The notes: generated by a model from the sequence alone, not told the origin. DNA of 64,000 nucleotides from Muricea muricata (GCA_963855995.1 OY979718.1:46845559-46909558); one strand, 5' to 3'; shown: positions 33,180 through 45,725, numbered from the stretch's first letter. Translations and numbers: made by a program.

Positions 33180-34745
33180 GTCAAAGATGGCAACGCTTAC
33201 TAAATCGATAACAAAGCCGTGTGTGATCATGTTTCAAATTGTTTAGCTAGCTATGTTTAACAATCTTTTATGGCAAGACCTTTGCAGGAAGGAAGGTCGA
33301 AGTTTGCAAGATTAATAACTGTTGTCTTTCTTGACTTTCCGTTTCCTTCGTGATCGAGCTTGATATGCCATTACGTTCAGTGTCCTTGATATAGGAGTCA
33401 TTTATACATGGCCTTGGGTTTGATTCCCAAACACTGAATGGCAGTCTTTAGTTCTTTCAAGTAACGAGATAACATTAGGGCCATTTATACGAGCGAAAAT
33501 AAGCCGCGGCTTAAATAGGCCGCGGCTTAAATAAGTCGGGAACACAGCCGTTTATACGCCAGTTTTACTAAATTTATTAAAATAACCCAAAACACTAGTA
33601 TAAATAGGACAACACATCATATAAACAGACTTGCCTTGGTCGCGAGCATGATATTAATAAACTAAACTAATAATAAATAATATTAATAAACATCGTATAA
33701 ATTGAGACTTGTCTTGGTCGCGAACGAAGCGTTTTTGCGAGGTTTTCCCGCCTAAAACTGGCCGCGGCCAATTTAAGACGAGGCCCGAACCCTGGGCTAA
33801 AATTAGTCGCGGCTTATTTTAGTCGCAAAGAAATTGCACGTTTATACAGACGTTCTCGACATATTTAAGCCGCGGCCTATTTAAGCCGCGGCTTATTTTC
33901 GCTCGTATAAATGGCCCTATTGCCACTAGATGGCACTGGGTTATCGACAACTTTGCCCAAACAAATTGGTTACATGCGTGACATATCAATCAATCAATCA
34001 GTGTCGATCCTTGCACTTGGGTTTAATTCCCAAACACTGAATGGCAGTCTTTGGTCCTTTCAAGTAACGAGATAACATTGCCACTAGATGTGGCACTGGG
34101 TTATCGATAACTTTGCCTAAACGACAGACAAACACATGGTATATTCTATAAGCCTTGACTCAGAACCCCGCGATTCAGTTTGTGTCAACGAGAAAGCTTG
34201 ACGTTCACTGTTTGCATATAACCGTGCATTTTATACATCACAAGTAAATTAATTGCCTCGCAGTTGTCTCAAAAGCTGTTAAGGCTTACAACATACAAAG
34301 TGTTTGTCAAATTGGTTACATGCGTGACATAGTGTCAATAAAGCAGTGATAAGGCAGTGCCATCCGTGTTGTATTACTCTGTTAGCTCTTCTAAGTTACC
34401 TCTGCGATTCAGTTTGTATAAAGTATGAACATTGTGTTTCTCTGTCGTTGCCATCTTGTTGCAATTTTATCTCATTAGTTGAAAGAGCTAAAGACTGCCA
34501 TTCAGTGTTTGGGAATTAAACCCAAAGTCATATATAAATGACTCCTATATCAAGGACACTGAACGTAATGGCATATCAAGCTCGATCAAAAAGGAAACGG
34601 CCCACGGAAAGTCAACAAAGAGAACAGTCATTAAGTTTGCGCTTTTTTCAACTTTCCTTCTTGCAAAGACTTCGCCATAAATATCGTTAAACATAGCGAA
34701 ACAACTTAAAACATGACTGGACAGCTTTGATTTAGTTAGCGCTGT
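33180..34745. repeat. Large inverted segmental duplication, arms about 290 bp
   Basis: 33180-33475 reappears inverted at 34475-34745. For example, TATCAAGGACACTGAACGTA (34552-34571) pairs with TACGTTCAGTGTCCTTGATA on the left arm. A third, direct partial copy (CCCAAACACTGAATGGCAGT..) lies at 34030-34115. The right arm coincides with a minus-strand open frame (34545-34853) and the left arm is its broken copy. Confidence 0.8.
33477..33918. mobile_element. 442-bp Harbinger-like MITE with a paralogous empty site
   Basis: TIRs of about 60 bp start AGGGCCATTTATACGAGCG, with alternating GCCGCGGC words. Flanks are ATT (33474-33476 and 33919-33921). The neighbouring duplicate at about 34072-34090 reads GATAACATTGCCACTAG with no insertion and a single ATT, proving both ends and a 3-bp target duplication. 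A 3-bp duplication fits PIF/Harbinger. Confidence 0.9.
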
Positions 34746-34853
34746 CGTCTTTGACTCATTTCCGAAAGAAAATGCTTGTTTTAAGGCTTTAAAGTGTTTG
34801 TGCAACTTTGCCATCCATGCTTGTACCGTAATCTTTGGGAAGACGTCCGCCAT
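34545..34853 (-). CDS. Candidate first exon of an unidentified gene
   Basis: The 102-codon frame starts MADVFPKITVQAWMAKLHKH with ATGGCGG context and continues with charged, helical-looking text (FKALKQAFSFGNESKTTALT..). Its 3' part overlaps the inverted duplication, where a diverged copy exists on the other arm with broken frame. Because the duplicate conserves the region around ESK..ALTKSK, this may be an exon of a small gene family. The last 20 or so codons, beyond LFVDFPWA, look non-coding. No domain recognised. Confidence 0.35.
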   Translation of the reverse strand: MADVFPKITVQAWMAKLHKHFKALKQAFSFGNESKTTALTKSKLSSHVLSCFAMFNDIYGEVFARRKVEKSANLMTVLFVDFPWAVSFLIELDMPLRSVSLI

Positions 34854-34862
34854 ATATATTTG

Positions 34863-34900
34863 GCACAGTGTAGTGGTTCAGTCACCTAAACCACTACACT
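34863..34900. repeat. Hairpin of 13-bp arms
   Basis: CAGTGTAGTGGTT pairs with AACCACTACACTG, followed by a third related word CAGTGTGGTGGTTTAGTGG. It lies just upstream of the minus-strand exon at 34853, in a promoter-proximal position relative to it. Confidence 0.7.
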
Positions 34901-36040
34901 GTAGTTTTACAGTGTGGTGGTTTAGTGGTGCCTTGAAGTCCTCTTGTCGTTATTTCTCATCGAAGACAATTTGTCCTCTCGAACGAAGGGAAATAACGGC
35001 AAGAAGTCTTCAATACACCAACACTACAGGTCTGTCCCCAACAGTCAAGAGAAAGAAATTTGCTTAAATATTAGTTAAAAACCGAAGGCATATAACGTTT
35101 GCCTCCTTGGCCTCACCGTACTGCCTAGTGTTTTCCTGCGCTGCACGCCCAGCTTTCATTTCAGTTTTGGGTGGATCGGGGACTGATCAAGTCCAACCTC
35201 AGTTGAGCTTGAACCGTTCCCGATCCGCCCAAAATCAAAGTCAAACGATGCTTGCAATTCAGAGTTCAGTTACCTTTACCTGTCGGCCACGGAGGGAAAG
35301 ATGTTTGCCAATGAAATCACGAACGGGTCTTTCCTTGCTCATCAGCATGCAAATAAAAAATTTTGCAAAAAAGTCCCTTACAGGCGTTTTTTGGGCGAAT
35401 TAACTAAGTAAACTAAAAGTAAAGAAGTAGAAGAAACACCTGAGTTAAAAATAATGGCAAAAACACCTCATTAGGGCAATAAAAACTTGTTTTCACCTTC
35501 GTACATAGATGATCAAACATTATACATACGGGCATTTTCTGGCATACAATGGTCATCTGACGTCATTTACTGCTAGTTTCCTCTAACACGAAGCTTCGTT
35601 GAAAATCCCTCCTCTTGCACCAAATATTTAGACACCAAAAGTCATCAAAGATCCACAGAAATGGTGCAGGATTCCACATAAATGGCGACGAAGACACAAA
35701 GGAAACATCTTGGGCAAATTTGAGCTATAAGGTCGAAGAAATGGGGGGGAAAATTGAGAACGAACATATGCCGTCGTCGAGAAAATTCAAAATCAAAATG
35801 GCGTCAGTCTTCTTCTCCGAACTAAAGATTGCTTCATTGTAGTTGGACATCAACAATATTGAATTTTTATTACAAATGTAAGTATTCTCTAACTAATCTG
35901 CGTATGTAATAGTTGTTAAATGTTCTCTTGTTTGGCGAAAATTTGGTTTGCTCACCAGGTCGAAATTTTATTTTATATATTTCATAAATTTCAGTGAAAT
36001 GTACTTGTATATAAGATTGAGCTTTTATTTCTCTCTCTAG
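34901..36040. other. No confirmed coding sequence; possible 5' exon with strong donor
   Basis: A consensus donor AAAT|GTAAGT lies at 35876/35877. The two ATGGCG starts upstream (35680 and 35799) end after 13-14 codons, so any exon here would be a 5' UTR of the gene at 36041. The frames at 34798-35067 and 35107-35403 show no recognisable domain. Confidence 0.3.
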
Positions 36041-37916
36041 CTAAGCCGTCAGGGAATTGTTCGAAATGGAACAGCGATGACTTGATTAAAACAGGACCTT
36101 TCCAAAGGTAAAATGATTTTTATCTTAATTCTGCATGGGTCATTTAACTCCACAATCGATTCAGGCTAAAATGTTCAGGCATCAATTTTGTTTGAGGTTT
36201 TTATTCCTAACCGGCATATTTTGTTTTACATTTTAGATATTCTAGAGGTATTGCGAGATTACCACGTGACAAATTCGATGCAAGAAGTCACACCAAATAC
36301 AATGACGTTCTAGAGGATTTAGTGGTAAGAAAACCAAATATTAGAATACATGTACACTTAATATTACTGTCATTGTAAATTCTTTATTCTAGCCCTTATC
36401 CGTTAAACATCTTTCCGCTTAACTATCTTTTCATGTACGATCAAAATTATTTTGGCAACACAAGTAATGAATTAATCGTGCTCTCGTTTCGAACCTTCCT
36501 GCCCAGCAAGACCACACCCACTGTATGGGGATTAATAGAGAATTTATGATGATGATTATTATGATGTATCGAGCGTTGTATCGATAGTCTGTTGATTATT
36601 TTTTTTATAAACTTTATTGTAACTTACTTTTCTTCTTCTTTCATTGTTATTTTTTCTTCAAAACCTCTTCTGTCCACTGATACACTGCAATCTGTACAAG
36701 AAACAGGAAATTCAGATTTCCAGCTCAAATTCAAAGGGAATTCCGAGTTCGGTTCAAGTGAGAACTCGTTACGTGCGAATATTGTTAACAACTAGTTTTA
36801 CTTCTTTTGCCTTCATTCCAATTCCATCCCTTACTTCCTTCCTTCTTTCCTTCTTCGTGGTTACTGGAATTATCCATTCAGTTTGACAATGATATTTATA
36901 TGATAACTACAGTGAAACACTTATTTTTATTCATTTAACGCCACCTCATCGTCATCTAGCTATAGCAGCCGAGGCTAGTTACCTGACTTCCGTTGATTAC
37001 CGATATTTTACAATTCTAACCACCCTCTCAATATTCCCTAACCGGTGTACCGTAGTTGAGTAGACCTACGACTGTCAACAAAGGGTTGACTAACTCCTCG
37101 CATAAGTGTCACGAATCTAAAGTGGGGATTGAACTCACGATCTCAGAGGCGGCAGGCGCTTCCTTTGACGATTGTGCCACTTGGTGATGACTGCGTAGGA
37201 TCAAACAGTCCTGGACGAGAAATTTAAATTCTATCGCGTTGTCAGCGTGTTTCACTGTAATTTTTTTATAAAACAATTATACGAAATAGTTTTCCACCAG
37301 GAAAGCGTTATTCATGTATTTGGGATTGGGATTGCCCACGCGCTTGGATGTCGTTATTCTGAACAGAGAACCATTTGATATTTTATTACTTTCTTAAGGA
37401 ATAAAAAAATGTAACCCAAATTGCGGGCATTCCTGGGCGTTCGTCTCGTAACGTCCGCTGTCAAATACCTTTTTCAATCTTTTTTACATATATTCTGTGC
37501 TTTAATAAATCCTATAAATAAAATTTATACTCTTCGACGACAAACTAATCAACATTCAACTGTTTATTTCAAAATTTTTATACAGTTTTTGCTTCAAAAT
37601 AAAAAACAAAAAATGAAATCCGCAAGTAAGAGAAAATGACGCCAAATAATTTTGTTTTGCGGGTTTTTTTGTCATGCCTAGGTTTTGTCATATTTCCGCA
37701 GTTTTGTTTTTAACATTCTAATTTCTAAAATATTGTTTTGTAACATTTCAAATCTTCTACTTACTTTATGATGGTTGACTGGATATGAGAGAGCTTGTTA
37801 ACCACCTGGACCGGCGTGATGTTCTTTGAAGAGAGAATGCCAAGCAGATGAATCATGAACAGCATATGATGAAACTAGACCAATCGAAGCCACAACGATT
37901 TAAGGATAGAATGAAA
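36041..37916 (+). CDS. Candidate internal exons of an unidentified gene
   Basis: Exon A, 36041-36107 (acceptor TCTCTCTAG, donor AAAG|GTAAAA), encodes KPSGNCSKWNSDDLIKTGPF. Exon B, 36237-36324 (acceptor ACATTTTAG, donor GTG|GTAAGA), joins in phase to give QRYSRGIARLPRDKFDARSH, then TKYNDVLEDLV. A third block (37848-37916, acceptor CCAAGCAG, donor AAA|GTAAGT) encodes MNHEQHMMKLDQSKPQRFKD. Upstream of it the same frame reads MRELVNHLDRRDVL, then an in-frame TGA. A possible terminal exon begins at 38277. Charged, cysteine-poor text suggests a cytosolic or cytoskeletal protein. No family recognised. The TGA and the missing start leave open a decayed gene. Confidence 0.42.
36910..37257 (-). mobile_element. 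TA-flanked MITE containing a tRNA-like SINE head
   Basis: The left terminus CAGTGAAACACTTAT and the right terminus GCGTGTTTCACTG form a 12-bp TIR flanked by TA (36908-36909 and 37258-37259). On the minus strand, 37195-37110 reads CAAGTGGCACAATCGTCAAA (A-box-like) and GATCGTGAGTTCAATCCCC (B-box-like), about 35 bp apart. Either a SINE landed in a Tc1-like MITE or the TIRs are coincidental. Confidence 0.6.
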
Positions 37917-38759
37917 GTAAGTGATTACATTCAACATCTTTTAGTTCTTGGCTCCCTAAACCTATCGCAAATTTGACATTAAAGGGATATGGCAATAGGC
38001 ATAAAAATCTCGAACTAATCTCGAAATGAGCTAAAAGTTTAATTCATTTTTTCCAAGAAAAGGAATTTTCCTTCATTAAATTGTACTAGAAGAGCGAGTT
38101 CTTTAATATTAAGTCAACTCCGTCTCCGATTTGTCAAAAGTCAGCATACTAGGAAAAAATTAACACGGGATATTCCAACTGCTTTAATTAAGAAAAATAT
38201 TGCCATATCCCTTTAAAAATTATATCTCTCTCGCACATTTTTACGTCGCTTATTTCCTAAAACATTCTGTTAATAGATTGAGCTACCCACCATCAATGAA
38301 CTCATTAATTAACGTTGATTTTACTGACGTCACAACCAGAGCTAGCCAAGTAAAACTATTGCCAGAAATACATTACATGCCCCTCGCCGTTCCAATCTTC
38401 CCTACTTGCGATAATTAAAGTTAACTGCTAGCTTCGTCACAATATGCATTCCTATAGTCCAGCTCTACGCTTTGCTAATAAATGACCTCTGCCTCCATTG
38501 ATACCTGTACTTCTGCACTTGCTTGATCTTGTATTCCTAGGCATTCTTTTCGATTCTCTTTCGCAACTACGTCCATCGTAAACTTTCCATTTTCCCAGAT
38601 GATTTGTGATTTACAGTAATGTTAAATTGTTTAAAAATTGCTTTCCAGATCGATAGAAAGGAATTTAAAAAATGCAAAACAATTACGTTAAATTTCGTGT
38701 CGTGACTAATACAAAAACAAAATATATCAATTCAGCCAATCACGACGTTCCTAGTCACC

Positions 38760-39010
38760 AGTCCAACCTCTGAATTGAATGACATCAGCTAAAATTCGAA
38801 CGTCCAAACCCACTGAACTCAATATAACTGGAAGGCTACCTTCGTATAAATCCGTACGCAAAATTTGAAGCCAAATTTTACTTCCAGACACGCGTGTTTG
38901 ACTTCCAGAAACGCGCGTTTATGTCCCGCGTCCATCACTCGCGCGAGAAATCTGCAAGGGTTGTCGCATGTTGTTTTTGGCCGAGAATGCTTACGAATAC
39001 TACAGGAAAT
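38760..39010 (+). repeat. Dispersed repeat related to 27900-28045
   Basis: It shares ATAACTGGAAGGCTACCTTC (27903: ATAACTGGAACGCTACCTTC), GAAGCCAAATT and CCAGACACGCGTG with the earlier copy, in the same order. Coding potential not seen. The stretch 39011-39944 around it contains no recognised gene. Confidence 0.6.
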
Positions 39011-39944
39011 TTTTACCGTGAAATTTCGTTACATCTAGTTTGGTGTCAAAATCAGTCACATTTAGTACTTCGTATTTCTTTTTTGCAATAAAGTGGTTTA
39101 CAATTTAATTGTAAAAAACTGACGGATACGATTCTTTAATTTCGAAAGGTGATGGAGTGCGAAAAAGCGCAAGAGAACAAGACCAGAATAAACGAAGCCG
39201 GATGAGATGGACCGACAAATCAACAACAACCGCAAGACAGAGAAGAAACGACATTTTAATGCGAAGTAGTGGTAATTTACAAGTTAGCGGAAACAAGATA
39301 GTTATTATTTAGAGATCAAAGAGGATTCAAATAAGTTTTATTATTTCTCGTCGGACAAATTCATTGTCTCTCGTTTCGAAAAAAACCCAAGAAATTTAAG
39401 ATTGAATTAACAGTGAAAAAAATAAATCGCACGAAATGTTCGAAGTCTTGAAGTAATGACACTTTTCTTTTGTTTCATATTTCGAGTTCAAAACTGTAAA
39501 AAATAATAATAACATTTGGATTGTGGTTATTTCTGAAAGCAAGTTGGTTTAATGATACTAAGTTGAACCCAAGTTGGTTTGTTATTATTGTATTCTATTA
39601 CCATCATACATACAATTTAAAAAGAAACGGGGTAATAACACTAACTTTTGATTCTAATTCCCAGGGGAATATGTTTCTGTATTTTTTAGTTCATTTGATT
39701 CATGCGTACATTAAAACAGTAGGATTTACTATTTTTTTGCCTATTTTTAATTCCCGAGGGAATAGAGCAAGCTTTGTTTTCATGGTGATATGTCGATTCA
39801 TGGTAGAGACGTGACCGTATAATGAGAATCCTCTTTGACTATAAATATAATAAGTATCTTGGTTCCTTGGAGTTTGTTTTGGCAAGCATAAACAATGGAG
39901 CAATAAATCCATTGTTTGTGTGCACAAGAGCAAATTGCGGAAGT

Positions 39945-40582
39945 GGTTTGAGCATAGATATTAGAAAGGGGAATGGATTGGCAACGCTATTCAATACTAT
40001 ACAGGGTGAGTAAAAAAAAACTGATGCCCTTTCAAATTCGAATTAGACGCGAATTTCATTATGGAACTTTAAGTATTCCCATAGGTATACAGAGAACAGA
40101 TCGTGACTAAGTACAGGATGAGTAAGAAAACTGATACTATTGAAATTCAAACCAGCAGCATTGCATTCTTGCAATTTGACGGACGTTGATCTAAAACAAA
40201 ATCTAATTCCCAGTGGAAGTTAAAATGCATAATTTTAGCCGTGCAAGAATTGTCAGAAACAAGACAGAGTCAGAAACAAGACTACATGGTGCAATTGACA
40301 ACGGAACAAAGAGTCTTCGCAGTTAATTTGAATTTGAAAGAGTATCCGTTTTTTTTTTTACTCACCCTGTACACGATCTTCGGTTCAGTTATTTTGAATA
40401 AACCGGAAACAAACATTGCACAACTCGCTATGGTAATTATGCACACAAACGAAATTGAGTTCATGAGCATAATTACCATACAAGTTGGGCAATGTTTGCT
40501 TCCGGCGTGCTCAACTGAAGATAAAATATAGATAGCAAAAGAGTTGCCAATCCATCCCTTTTTCTCATATCTATGGTTTGAG
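39945..40582. repeat. Outer inverted repeat interrupted by a mariner-like MITE
   Basis: The left arm (about 39945-40000) contains GGGGAATGGATTGGCAACGC and the right arm (about 40525-40582) GAGTTGCCAATCCATCCCT. Between them lie the MITE at 40002-40368 and a further palindrome at about 40404-40503 (ATGGTAATTATGC..GCATAATTACCAT). Confidence 0.75.
40002..40368. mobile_element. Mariner-like MITE, 367 bp, TA target duplication
   Basis: Ends are CAGGGTGAGTAAAAAAAAAC and its complement TTTTTTTTTTACTCACCCTG, flanked by TA (40000-40001 and 40369-40370). The arms run on through CTTTCAAATTCGAATTAG. An internal CAGGATGAGTAAGAAAACTG near 40115 is a second, diverged end, suggesting a nested or duplicated element. 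Confidence 0.9.
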
Positions 40583-41710
40583 AGCAGCTGCGACGTACCA
40601 TGCAAATGAAGGCGTTTCGGTTGAATAAGTATGAGAACAGCGGTAAAGCATTAAAATGTTCCGATCATTAATTTGAACTATATACTGTAATAGCTATAGG
40701 GAGATTAAATTGCATGGTAAGTACGGTGCAGGATTTAAATCTCCCAGCTAGCCTTAAAGGAAAAAAGATTTGAACTCTTTGCATCCTCATGCTTATTTGA
40801 CCCAGCCTTAGACTTTGGTAAGTATCAGATTTATATTTACTTCGGATCAGTTTAACGTAACGAAAAGCCCATGCCCTTCAGCTAAGGTTTTACGTTTGAA
40901 AACTTGATCAAATACTCAGTCTAAGTGGGTTTAAGTAGCTAGAGATAACGTAATTTATCTTTTTATTTTGCTTTTTTTGTTTATAACGTAATTTATTAGC
41001 TAAATGTATGGAGTGCGAGGGTGTGAGCCGCGTGTAAGTTGCATGGGGTTAGGTTGATTAAAGGCATTTAAAATTTTTGAAAGTATGCTTGAAAACCAAA
41101 ATCTACCATCACTTCTCACAAACAGTTTGGAGTAAGTTCTCAACATCAACTAAATTGGTCTAGTATTACTATTCAAACCAGTATTCTCTGCAGTGGTAAG
41201 ATATTAGGGACAAAAATTCGGGTCAAGTTTAGTATACTTTGCAAGGTAATTTTAGGTACAAAGTTAGCTCACCTGTTTTTATATTTGAGCTTTGGTATTT
41301 TTATATTCCACGTTTTGGTCTAAAACATCAAATTAGACCAAAATAATTAGGTATACTTTACTAAAATTTTAATTCCTTTAATTTTCGGATTTGGGTGGTA
41401 GTCGGGGTGGTTGTGGTGGTGCATGTGGGTTTATCAGCTGTGAGTGACTGTGCGATGGTGAGGAAAGTGAAGGTAACGAATGGAATGCAGGAGCTTAGGA
41501 CCGAGGAAGACAGCTTAGAACTGAGGCAGGTAGGCAGCTGGTAGGATCAGAGGGGGGCACTTGTCATTTTGGCTTTGGGAATCAAATTTGCATGCTAAGT
41601 ATTTTGAAGTCACTAACGGTTAGTTGTTTTAATTTGCTAGGTATGCGCGGCTGCTCTCTAGGGAAGATCAACTTAGCAATTTGTATTTGCATTTGCAAGA
41701 TTGGTCTTCT

Positions 41711-41838
41711 CTTTGCCTCGCTACCCCGGCTAGCTCTCTGAGTGCTATTTCCACCGTAAATAAGTAGAGGTACTTGCACTATATGTATAGGTACTTCTAC
41801 TTAGGTGGAAGTAGCACTTGGAGAGCCGGCCGGGGTAG
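41711..41838. repeat. Imperfect palindrome of about 128 bp
   Basis: Plus text CTCGCTACCCCGGCTAGCTC..AGTGCTATTTCCACC pairs with GGTGGAAGTAGCACT..GAGAGCCGGCCGGGGTAG across a centre with AGGTACTTGCACTATATG. No coding sequence in the surrounding 40.6-43.9 kb was recognised. Confidence 0.7.
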
Positions 41839-41849
41839 AGGGGATTTTT

Positions 41850-43940
41850 TTTATTTAATTTCTCAATTCCCATGGGAATTGAATTTTTAATTAAAAGGGG
41901 TCACATGTAAATTTTGCAAACAATTTATTGAAAAGAATTTGTAAAGATTACAATTTGAATAATAATAAAAAGACTTTAACTACCGCAAACTGGTACGTAT
42001 TTAAATAACAATAGAAGAAAACAGAGAATGGCAAAAAAAAGAACAATCAGAATTGCGTTTAACACAAGTGAAAAGGCAATGTTAAATTGAAATTGGTCTT
42101 TTTAAGATAAATGTTTATACTCCAAGATAAATTACTTACAAAACAACTAGTATGGATTCCTTTTGCAAGTTTGACAGAGAAATGCAAAACGTAACACCAA
42201 GTTGTTTTATAATAATACTAAGAAATATATGGCTCAAAGATTTAAAGAACTAAATAAAAATGCTACTTGTTTTGGATAAAAATAAGAAGAGTAATTTGCT
42301 CTTCTTACGAATTAGAGTCCTTTATACAAATGGTTGTTTTTTTCATGAAATTGATGGTAGTTTTTACTCAAGTATTGAAAGCAATGAACTAGTTGAAATA
42401 CAAGAATACATATATACAAAGTCTTGGGCTAAGTTAGAAATGGCCTGAAATAACCTCTAAATTGCCTCAACATTTTGCTAATGTATTCTTTGGAGTACTT
42501 TAAAAAACGTACCGAAAAAATGTATAATAAAAATCTCACGAGAACCCTATTTTTTGTCTAGTTCCAAAAGAGTTTTGAAAACAAATCATTTCCATCTTAT
42601 AAGCCACATATCTACGTTACTTTTTTAACCTGACAAGACGTGATGTCTCGAATGTTTCTTTATGTCTTTTTTGATATTTTCTTTACATTTTATAAACTTA
42701 AATCAAAGTCTATGTGTTTTCAAACACAATTTCAACATACGTGTTTTGCTTAGAAAAATTTTCTTTTTCATGTTTAACATGAGGAACCGTTTCAGCAGAA
42801 AGGAAAGTTCCACAATTTTAATTTTAAAATTCTGATTTGTCAACATTTTATTTTGAAAAAGCTTAGACAAAAGTCTAATTTATTCAATTGATCAATGTAT
42901 TAATGTCTGCAGCATGCAACACCAAAGCTATCAATTTTAACTCAATTCTTAGAACTTCCTTTCGATTGTCTGAGTTTTACACACTACAGTCAACATCAAG
43001 AAATTTAGTAGCAGCACAGTTTAGATAGGGTATTTGTGTGTAAAGCAGGAATGTAAAAAAAATACGAAATTTTATTAACGTCCTTGTCAGGTTAAAAAGC
43101 CGATTTCTTTGAAGTATGAACATATCTTTACTTACTTGTTGAATTAAAAAGACCTTGTTCAAAAGCCATATAAACCTGTTTTCTTATATTATTATTACAA
43201 TCACAAAGTGGAACTACTTGAATATAGATTTGAACTGAAGACAAGGAAATGAAACATACAAACTTCACAAAGTTAATTTCAATCGTCAAGCAAGAATGAA
43301 CAAGCCAAAATAGAATGAAAATTTTTTTGTAATTGTTGCATTTAATCAGATTCAGTAACAACTTATTTTTCAAGCCTAAAATATGAATAAAATCTGAAGA
43401 GAATTGCCTGAGTGGTTTAGATAAGTAAATAACTGAAATACCACAAATTTGATTCAATGTTTTGTAGAAAACGTTTTCGCTTGCCACAGCAAGAACAAAC
43501 TTCACTGAGATTCCGTCAAACTGTCAGTTTCAGCACAGCTATCATCAAAATCTTGAACAAACTACTTTACTGATTGTTTATTTCTAAATCTTTTATTGAG
43601 CATAAATTTCAGAAATGCTACATGCGTGTTATGCAACATATACTCACTGGACAATTCATAAATTTTTGAGGGTTTTTCTTTGCAGTTTCAATAAGAGTAA
43701 TCTTGTTATCGGTTGTGTTTGGGGTTCTGTTTTTATTATATTTTAATAAAAATTGCTTCAGTTCATTTGCATTCAAACCAGTTCCACTTTGCAATGCAGC
43801 AAAGCTTAGTTTATTAATTATGTTGCTGGATTATTTGACCATAATTGTTGTTCTAAAGTTGAATACATTACTATTGAAAATCACAAAGACTGAAAAATTA
43901 AAGACTCAAATGCATAATAACAGTTGAATTTTCACTTTCT
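41850..43940. other. No gene recognised
   Basis: Very AT-rich sequence. Open frames on both strands (for example 43128-43505 minus and 43703-43927 plus) have hydrophobic, low-complexity translations without known motifs and no supporting splice pattern. Confidence 0.45.
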
Positions 43941-43944
43941 GTAG

Positions 43945-44337
43945 CACAATGGACAACTGCCCTTGTGGACAAACATTTGAATTAGGAATAGTCATTAGCA
44001 AAGCCGCAAAGAACATCTTAAATTTAGTAAAATTGTGAAGTTTGGTTGCAAAATATTGTAAAATGTGGAAAATATAGTCCTCTGAAGTTTTGAAAATCTG
44101 TATACTCTTGTGTTATGCACAGAAAGTGTACTCAGAACTCGAAATGTGATTACACTTTTCCACTCAATACAATAGTTACTATCTATAAAAAATTTGCAAA
44201 CTTCACTGGGCTATATTTTCCACACTTTACAATTTTTTTACAACCAAACCTCACTATTTACTAAAATTTACAATGTCCTTTCCAGCTGTGCTAATGCATA
44301 TAAACGTTTGTCTAAAAGGGAAACATGGTCCATTGTT
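43945..44337. repeat. Foldback element of about 390 bp
   Basis: The left arm begins GCACAATGGACAACTGCCCT and the right arm ends GGGAAACATGGTCCATTGT. Inner parts pair as AGTTTGGTTGCAAAATATTG and CAATTTTTTTACAACCAAAC. The arms are about 130 bp with mismatches. No protein-coding capacity. Confidence 0.7.
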
Positions 44338-45380
44338 TAAAGCTGCTGTATGTAACCTAGCTCTCATTTTGTGTGGGTTTTCGGATACTGTAACTTTGAG
44401 AGGCTGACAGAGGATAAACACAAAATGTAAGACTAAATTTGTGTTGGATAACTTAAATCTCCTGACTAACCAACCACATTTTGTGTTTTGATTTCTGATC
44501 ACATACTGGTTTTGTTATTGTTGTGTTTTATTAGTTAATTCACATATTATATAATATCAATATAAATTTGCCCATTAAATATGGGTATAAATGAGAACCA
44601 TTTTTCAAAATTTTGCAACACCTGACGTTCTCTTGTATAACCATCTTTGTGATTTTTAAATGAATGTTTCAAACTTTTTAACAACCATTGAAAGTCAATT
44701 TGAGCACAAGAAGTTTGAGACCTTTCTCCATACTTTCCATTCAAGACAATGGTTATTTTTTGGTGATCACCAGGATGTCAGCATTCTGAAAACTTGCAAC
44801 AAATGTCTAGGAAAATAAAAAATATTGAATGTTTATGATGTTTCTTAAACCATGTTTAGAGATTAATTATTCATCTAGATCGAAAGAAGAAAAATGATAT
44901 CTTAAATTTTTATAATCTGTCAGTTACTGAGAGTTGGGGCATTTTGTTGATCTACAAACAAATTTCAGAGAATTCTATAATTGAGCTGTGATATGAATAA
45001 ATGAAATTGTAAACAAAATACACAAGGTAATTAAGCAAGTGGTTGTGTGAATTAAATAATATGTCACTTAAATATATCAAAAACATCCATAACCCCACAC
45101 ACTCTTAATAAGGGGAGGGGTTATATGCTCCTGGATAATAAACCTTACACCCTCTTTCAACTAGGGCTGTGATCCACAACTCATTGTACACAGAATGCAC
45201 CCTATATTGAAGTCAATAATTAAATCTTCCCTAATGGCCTTTGCCTCCCTTTCGCTTATATAAACACAAGGAATTTTAACCCTAGTTGGGTTAGTAGCCA
45301 TAAACAAATGGGTTCCATTCTTCAATCATGTCCCGTACTGCAACTGCATCACCCCCTCCCCCCAATCAATCACAGACCAT

Positions 45381-45722
45381 TTTGTTAGAATATATGCTCT
45401 GATATTCTATAAGATATTTTTAGTTAATATTTGACGACTGCTGCAATAAGCATTGGTAATATAATCATGTAATCCAAATAAAGAACACTTGAACTAAATA
45501 GTGAACATTCCATACCTATGATGCCATAGAGCTTAAATGTGTGTGAACCATATATGTGTAACCATGTAAGGAAAGTATGGTGAACTAAATATGCTACCAA
45601 GTAAGGAAAAGTATGTGTTGTAATAATACTCTACCATAGATAAACTCCTGTACATATAGAGAACACTTTTGTAAAATAAATATATTCTTCTGTGAAAACT
45701 CAACGGTGTATGTTGTTGTATT
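45381..45722 (+). repeat. Possible 5' LTR of the Copia element
   Basis: The segment from TGTTAGAATATATGCTCTG to the base before the gag ATG has the TGTTAG start common in Copia LTRs and an AATAAA-rich interior (for example TCCAAATAAAGAACAC). I did not find a matching 3' LTR, so this rests on position and the start motif only. Confidence 0.35.
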
Positions 45723-45725
45723 AGA

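Noticed and set aside
37105-37200. Functional tRNA gene on the minus strand
   Set aside because: A- and B-box-like words are present, but no acceptor stem or cloverleaf closes. It is better explained as a SINE head.
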